Shown here: in pieces, positions 1 to 5,064 of the stretch
Layout of the letters: each line of letters begins with the position of its first letter
Numbering within the stretch: position 1 is the stretch's first letter
Origin: an uncultured Pseudomonadota bacterium
Lineage (GTDB): Bacteria; Lernaellota; Lernaellaia; Lernaellales; Lernaellaceae
Direction: 5' to 3'
Length of the DNA: 5,064 nucleotides
Assembly (NCBI GenBank): GCA_937967875.1
Contig: CALBTQ010000011.1
Coordinates: 1-5,064, forward strand
Program-made: the position numbers and the translations under genes
The notes under the pieces: generated by a model
Told to the model about the DNA's origin: nothing
What the model saw: the letters and a program-made list of their open reading frames with translations, nothing else
The model's database searches: none

Positions 1-59
1 CCGTGCAGTTCATGATCAACGGCATCCACGACGCCCTGCCGCAAATTATCGGGAAATAA
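1..59 (+). CDS. C-terminal end of an unidentified gene, 5' partial
   Basis: Reading from base 3 in steps of three gives VQFMINGIHDALPQIIGK and then a TAA stop at 57-59; the gene begins before the window. Of the three forward frames this is the most protein-like. One alternative stops almost at once and the other reads into arginine-rich shadow sequence. It ends 15 bp from the hutU stop codon, so the two genes converge with almost no gap, which is normal packing in a compact bacterial genome. I do not recognise the family from 18 residues. Nothing ties it to histidine degradation except proximity. That it is a real gene end is inference from frame, stop position and spacing. Confidence 0.45.
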   Translation, partial: VQFMINGIHDALPQIIGK

Positions 60-74
60 AATCGGGCCGGTCGG

Positions 75-1736
<1,662 letters not shown>

Positions 1737-1743
1737 GGTTAAA

Positions 1744-1750
1744 CCTCCTT
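1744..1750 (-). promoter_or_regulatory. Shine-Dalgarno of hutU
   Basis: On the reverse strand the sequence reads AAGGAGG, then 7 nt (TTTAACC), then ATG. This is a full-length match to the anti-Shine-Dalgarno core at ideal spacing, and it decides the hutU start at 1736 over the in-frame ATG at 1766. Confidence 0.93.
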
Positions 1751-1780
1751 GCGTCGCGATGGTCATGCAGGCATGGACTC

Positions 1781-1808
1781 ATACTAGCACCACATAACGA
1801 CGGTTCAA
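1781..1808 (-). promoter_or_regulatory. Candidate sigma70-type promoter of hutU
   Basis: On the reverse strand there is TTGAAC (1808-1803, 4 of 6 to the -35 consensus), a 16-bp spacer, and TAGTAT (1786-1781, 4 of 6 to the -10), preceded by TGC so that it forms an extended -10 (TGCTAGTAT). Transcription would start near 1774, leaving a leader of about 38 nt that contains the strong Shine-Dalgarno. Seen by eye against the E. coli consensus. The host's sigma preferences are unknown, and GC-rich genomes give weaker matches. No palindrome resembling a known HutC operator was found. Confidence 0.45.
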
Positions 1809-1826
1809 GGTCGAAGCGGAATTTCT

Positions 1827-1842
1827 CCGTCCGGCCGTCCGC
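1827..1842. repeat. Short tandem direct repeat in the divergent promoter region
   Basis: CCGTCCGG at 1827-1834 is followed directly by CCGTCCGC at 1835-1842, seven of eight bases alike. It lies upstream of both candidate promoters, about 18 bp beyond the hutU -35 and about 45 bp before the kinase -35. Tandem half-sites like this can bind OmpR- or NarL-type regulators, but a GC-rich genome gives such repeats by chance and no known box is recognised. Confidence 0.25.
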
Positions 1843-1847
1843 GAAAA

Positions 1848-1870
1848 GGAAAAAATATCATCGGTTTTCC
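1848..1870. promoter_or_regulatory. Operator-like inverted repeat between the divergent genes
   Basis: GGAAAA at 1848-1853 and TTTTCC at 1865-1870 are perfect inverted half-sites separated by 11 bp, giving a 23-bp dyad with centre spacing near two helical turns. It ends 16 bp before the kinase -35 hexamer, a position where a regulator could contact RNA polymerase. It sits in the most A/T-rich patch of an otherwise GC-rich region. The half-sites are only 6 bp and match no operator I can name, so function is inference. As RNA it would make only a weak A-U-rich hairpin and is not a convincing terminator. Confidence 0.28.
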
Positions 1871-1886
1871 CTGCGAAGATTTGGTT

Positions 1887-1916
1887 TAGACATTCGAAGA
1901 GTCGTTCGATTACAAT
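1887..1916 (+). promoter_or_regulatory. Candidate sigma70-type promoter of the sensor kinase
   Basis: TAGACA (1887-1892, 5 of 6 to TTGACA), an 18-bp spacer, and TACAAT (1911-1916, 5 of 6 to TATAAT). It is the best consensus match in the window. Transcription would start near 1923, leaving a leader of about 27 nt before the chosen ATG at 1950. The position agrees independently with the kinase start choice. Judged by eye only. Confidence 0.55.
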
Positions 1917-1940
1917 AAGGACAGTCTGCGCAATGCGTAT

Positions 1941-1946
1941 GAGGAG
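1941..1946 (+). promoter_or_regulatory. Ribosome binding site of the sensor kinase
   Basis: GAGGAG lies just before the ATG at 1950. The GGAG core ends only 3 nt before the start codon, shorter than the usual 5-9 nt, so initiation may be weak. It is nevertheless the best purine tract beside the first in-frame ATG. A second tract, AAGGA at 1917-1921, precedes an out-of-frame ATG at 1933 that opens only 13 codons. Confidence 0.5.
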
Positions 1947-1949
1947 AAG

Positions 1950-4900
1950 ATGCACGAGAATGAAAAGAAAGTAGTGCAGAAAAACAACGAGTTAGAAAAA
2001 ATACGGGAGCGAATCGACCGTTTTATCCGAGATGAAAACAGCCTGGAATTGTTGATCCATGTGTTGGATAAAACCACGGAAGCGATCGGTGTTTCCACGC
2101 CCGAGGGAAAGCACTATTACCAAAATGCCGCCTTCGACCGGTTGTTCGGCGTGGTCGGAGAAAATCCTCCCGAGTCGACCTATGTGAATCACGCCATCGG
2201 CAAACAGGTTTTCGAAACGTTGATGGCCGGTAACGATTGGCAGGGCGAGCTCCAATTTTATGGCCGGGCAAACGAGATCATCGACGTTTTTGTGCAGGCC
2301 TTTCCCGTGCGCGATCGTGACGGCCGCATCATCGGATTGGTCGGGATCCACACCGACATCACCGCCATCAAGCAGGCGAAGGAAGAACAGCGCCGGGTGG
2401 AGGAGCGCTACCGCTACGTGGTGGAAACCCAAGCGGAGATGATCGCCTGTTTTCTCGCCGACGGCACCATGACCTTCGTCAATCGCGCCTGGCAGCAATA
2501 TTACCGGCAACGGCTGGGCATCGACTATGACGTGACCGGCAAGAACATTCGCGACTTCATGCAGCTACAGAATTTCGAGCAGGTGTTCGCCTACCTCAAG
2601 ACGCTCAAGCCGGGGCACGCCACGGCCAAGATGGAGCGCTCTTTTCTCGTTCCGTCCGGCGAGGAATGCTGGCAGACGTGGCAGATCCACCGCATCGACA
2701 ACGCCCGCAACGAACTGATCGAATTTCAAGCCGTGGGCATCGACATCACCGAGCAGAAGCGCGCCGAATTCGCGCTGCAACGCCAGTTGAAATTTGAAAA
2801 GGGAATCGTCGCCGCCTCCGCCTGTTTGATGAGAACCGGGAACGAGGAGAACAATATCAACGACGCGCTGTCCTTTTTATGCGAAGCGGCCGATGCGGCG
2901 CGGGTATACCTTTTCGAGAATTTCGAGGATCCCGAACAAGGTCTTTGCGCGCGTCAGCTTTACGAATCGTGCGCGCCGGGAGTGCCGCCGGAAATCGACA
3001 ATCCGCTGTTGCAGTGCGTGCCCTATGCCGCCGGCCTGGCTCGCTGGCGGAAAATGCTTGCGGTCGGTAAGCCGGTTTCCGGCTTTGTGCGTGATTTCCC
3101 CGCGGACGAACGTGAGATTCTCGAACCGCAGGGCATCATTTCCCTGTTGGCGCTGCCGTTTTCGGTCGGCGGTCAATGGCGCGGTTTTATCGGTTTCGAC
3201 GAAACGCGTTCGCGTCGCGTTTGGCGGGAAGAGGAAGTTACGCTGCTGGGCGCCGCCGCCGACCTTATCGGCGCGTATCAGACGCGGCTTCAGATCGAAA
3301 AATCCTTACGGGAAAGCGAATCGCGTTTCAAGGGCCTGTTCAAGCAAGCGCCGTTCAGCGTCCAGATTTTCGATGCGGACGGCAAGGTGATTCAGGCGAA
3401 CCGGAAATGGGAAGAGTTATGGGGCGTTCGCTTCGAGGATTCGCCCGATTACAACATTCTGCAAGACGAACAACTGTCCGAATTTGACGCTTTTGAAGAT
3501 TTGAAAAAAGTGTTTGCCGGCGAGGCCAATGATTTTCTGCCGTTGGAATATTCGGCGGAGCGAACCTACGGGAAAGGGAGAACCCGCTGGGTGCAGGTGC
3601 GGGCCTATCCGGTCAAAGACGAAGCGGGAAACGTTCGTGAAGTGACCTTGATTCACGAGGACGTGACCGAACAGCGGGCGGCCCAGGCGCAGTTGCTGCG
3701 CACCAAGTTCGCCATGGACCGGGCGCAGGACGGCATCCTGTGGATCGGCGACGGTGGCGAGATCGTCTACGCCAACGACTCCTCGTGCGCCTCCCTGGGA
3801 TACACGCGCGAGGAATTGTTGCGCATGAAGATCTTCGACATCGATCCGGATTTCCCGGAAGCGGAATGGGCGCAGCACAAAGAGAAAATCCGGCGACAAG
3901 GCCGGATGAACTTCGAATCGCGGCATATCGCCAAGGACGGCCGAATCTTCCCGGTGGAAGTAAACTCGAATATTTTCGGCGAAGAGAAAGAATTTCTCGC
4001 CTGCGCCTTCGATCGCGACATCAGCGATCGCAAGCAAGCGGAAGCGGCGTTGCGCGAAAGCGAAAAACGTTTCCGCCTGTTGGTGCAGAATTCCAACGAC
4101 ATCATCCAGATCATGGATGAGCGGGGCGTCGCCTCCTACATCAGCGATCAAGTGACGCGCATTCTTGGCTATGCGCCCGAAGATCTGATCGGCAAACAAT
4201 TATTTGACATGGTTCATCCGGACGATCAGGCCGCGGCGATCAAGATTATCAGCGATGGGCTGCCGCATTTGGGCGCAGTGGGCGAGGCCGAATATCGTTT
4301 CCGGCACAAAGACGGAAGTTGGGTGTATCTCGAAGCGATCGGCTGCAACCTGCTGGCGGACCCCGCCGTGGGCGGCATCGTGCTCAACATCCGCGACGTT
4401 TCCGAGCGCAAGACGGCCGAAGAGGAACAGAAAAAACTGCAGGATCAACTCCAGCAAGCGATGAAGATGGAGGCGGTCGGCCGCCTGGCGGGCGGCGTGG
4501 CGCACGACTTCAACAATCTGCTGACCGGCATCAGCGGCAACGTTCAACTGGCGATGTTGGACGTCAACCGCGACGATCCGTTGGCTGAATCGTTGGCCGA
4601 AATCGGCAAAGCCGCCGACAGCGCCTCGTCCCTGATCCGGCAGTTGCTCGCGTTCTCGCGCAAGCAACTGATCAGTCCGAAGGTGATCGACCTGAACGAG
4701 CTGATCTCGTCGATGCATAAAATCCTGGTGCGCTTGATCGGCGAGGATGTCCAGTTGCGTACGACGCCGGGACAGAGTCTGGCGCCGGTGAAAATCGATC
4801 CGGGACAGTTCGAGCAAATCCTGGCCAACCTGGCCGTCAACGCCCGCGACGCCATGCCCGGCGGCGGCAAGCTGACCATCGAAACGTCCAATGTGGAACT

Positions 4901-5018
4901 GGACGAGGAGTACCGCCGTCTGCATTCCTATGCCCACGACGGTCCTTACGTGATGCTGGCCGTCAGCGATACAGGACAGGGCATGAGCAAGGAGGTGATG
5001 GAGCATCTCTTCGAGCCG
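1950..5018 (+). CDS. Multi-PAS/GAF cytoplasmic sensor histidine kinase, 3' partial
   Basis: It senses a cytoplasmic signal, autophosphorylates on histidine and passes phosphate to a response regulator. 1023 genuine residues are present. A Lys/Glu-rich coiled coil (1-30) is followed by PAS1 (33-138, ending GIHTDIT), PAS2 (152-268, ending GIDITEQ), GAF (280-447, ending near GFIGFDE), PAS3 (457-574, ending HEDVTEQ), PAS4 (584-693, with GYTREEL, ending DRDISDR) and PAS5 (705-819, with VHPDD, ending IRDVSER). In the kinase core, H852 in the H-box AHDFNNLL is the expected phosphorylation site. The HDFNN form places it in the HPK4-like group. The N-box NLAVNARDAM (960-969, N964) and G1 box SDTGQGM (1006-1012, D1007) bind ATP. 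No membrane segment or signal peptide is seen. After LFEP (1020-1023) the expected FFTTK and the G2 box are missing because adapter sequence begins; the gene itself need not be broken. A C-terminal receiver domain, common in this architecture, may be lost with it. ATG 1950 is the first usable start after an in-frame TAG at 1887. The ligand cannot be inferred. Confidence 0.93.
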
Positions 5019-5064
5019 AGATCGGAAGAGCACACGTCTGAACTCCAGTCACCGAATACGATCT
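5019..5064 (+). other. Illumina index-adapter read-through at the contig end (not genomic)
   Basis: Bases 5019-5052 match the 34-nt Illumina TruSeq-type index adapter, beginning AGATCGGAAGAGC and ending CTCCAGTCAC. Bases 5053-5060 (CGAATACG) sit exactly where the 8-nt i7 barcode belongs, and ATCT at 5061-5064 is the start of the constant tail that follows the barcode. The order and lengths fit the adapter design throughout. Translated in the kinase frame it gives RSEEHTSELQS and further residues, a familiar false C-terminus in metagenomic proteins, replacing the FFTTK expected after LFEP. The bases should be masked. The adapter sequence is established knowledge; the match is seen directly. 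Confidence 0.98.

Noticed and set aside
1933..1974. A 13-codon frame starting at ATG 1933 with AAGGA upstream, as a leader peptide
   Set aside because: It overlaps the kinase start out of frame, encodes mostly Arg/Lys/Met, has an 11-nt spacing, and shows no attenuator hairpin or run of regulatory codons.
1992..2510. A 172-codon - strand frame over the kinase N-terminus, and smaller ones nearby
   Set aside because: They oppose PAS1 and PAS2, which are recognisable on the + strand, and show no motif or plausible ribosome binding site of their own.
3417..5033. Two consecutive long open frames on the - strand (3417-4199 and 4200-5033)
   Set aside because: Both lie antisense to the conserved kinase. 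The start codon of the second lies inside the adapter, so it cannot be real.
5001..5064. A novel kinase C-terminus after LFEP
   Set aside because: The residues after P1023 are the translation of adapter sequence, not a variant ATPase domain.

Overview
The window is the end of a draft-assembly contig from a GC-rich bacterium. The last 46 bases (5019-5064) are not biological. They match an Illumina index adapter in full order: 34-nt adapter stem, 8-nt barcode, then the first four bases of the P7-side tail. The genuine sequence therefore stops at 5018, inside a gene. The organism cannot be named from this sequence. A bacterial urocanase, a soluble histidine kinase with many sensor domains, and strong G/C preference at third codon positions suggest a free-living, metabolically versatile Gram-negative-type bacterium, possibly a deltaproteobacterial or similar environmental lineage. 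That placement is inference.

Layout: (1) 1-59, + strand, the last 18 codons of an unidentified gene that converges on the next one. (2) 75-1736, - strand, a complete and apparently intact hutU (urocanate hydratase, second step of histidine degradation), with a near-perfect Shine-Dalgarno. (3) 1737-1949, a 213-bp divergent intergenic region holding a promoter candidate for each flanking gene plus two small repeat structures that could be operator-like. (4) 1950-5018, + strand, the first 1023 residues of a cytoplasmic hybrid-type sensor histidine kinase: coiled coil, PAS, PAS, GAF, PAS, PAS, PAS, HisKA and the first half of the HATPase domain. It is cut by the adapter just after the LFEP of the F-box. 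(5) 5019-5064, adapter.

hutU and the kinase are transcribed away from each other and there is no direct evidence that they work together. No other hut gene is visible. The kinase has no membrane segment, so it probably senses internal signals (redox state, light, ligand or energy; which one cannot be read) and passes phosphate to a response regulator outside the window or in its own missing C-terminus.

I found no mobile element, CRISPR array, tRNA, rRNA or new defence-like system. The most useful observation is the adapter contamination, because it creates a false kinase C-terminus and a false start codon for a long reverse-strand frame.
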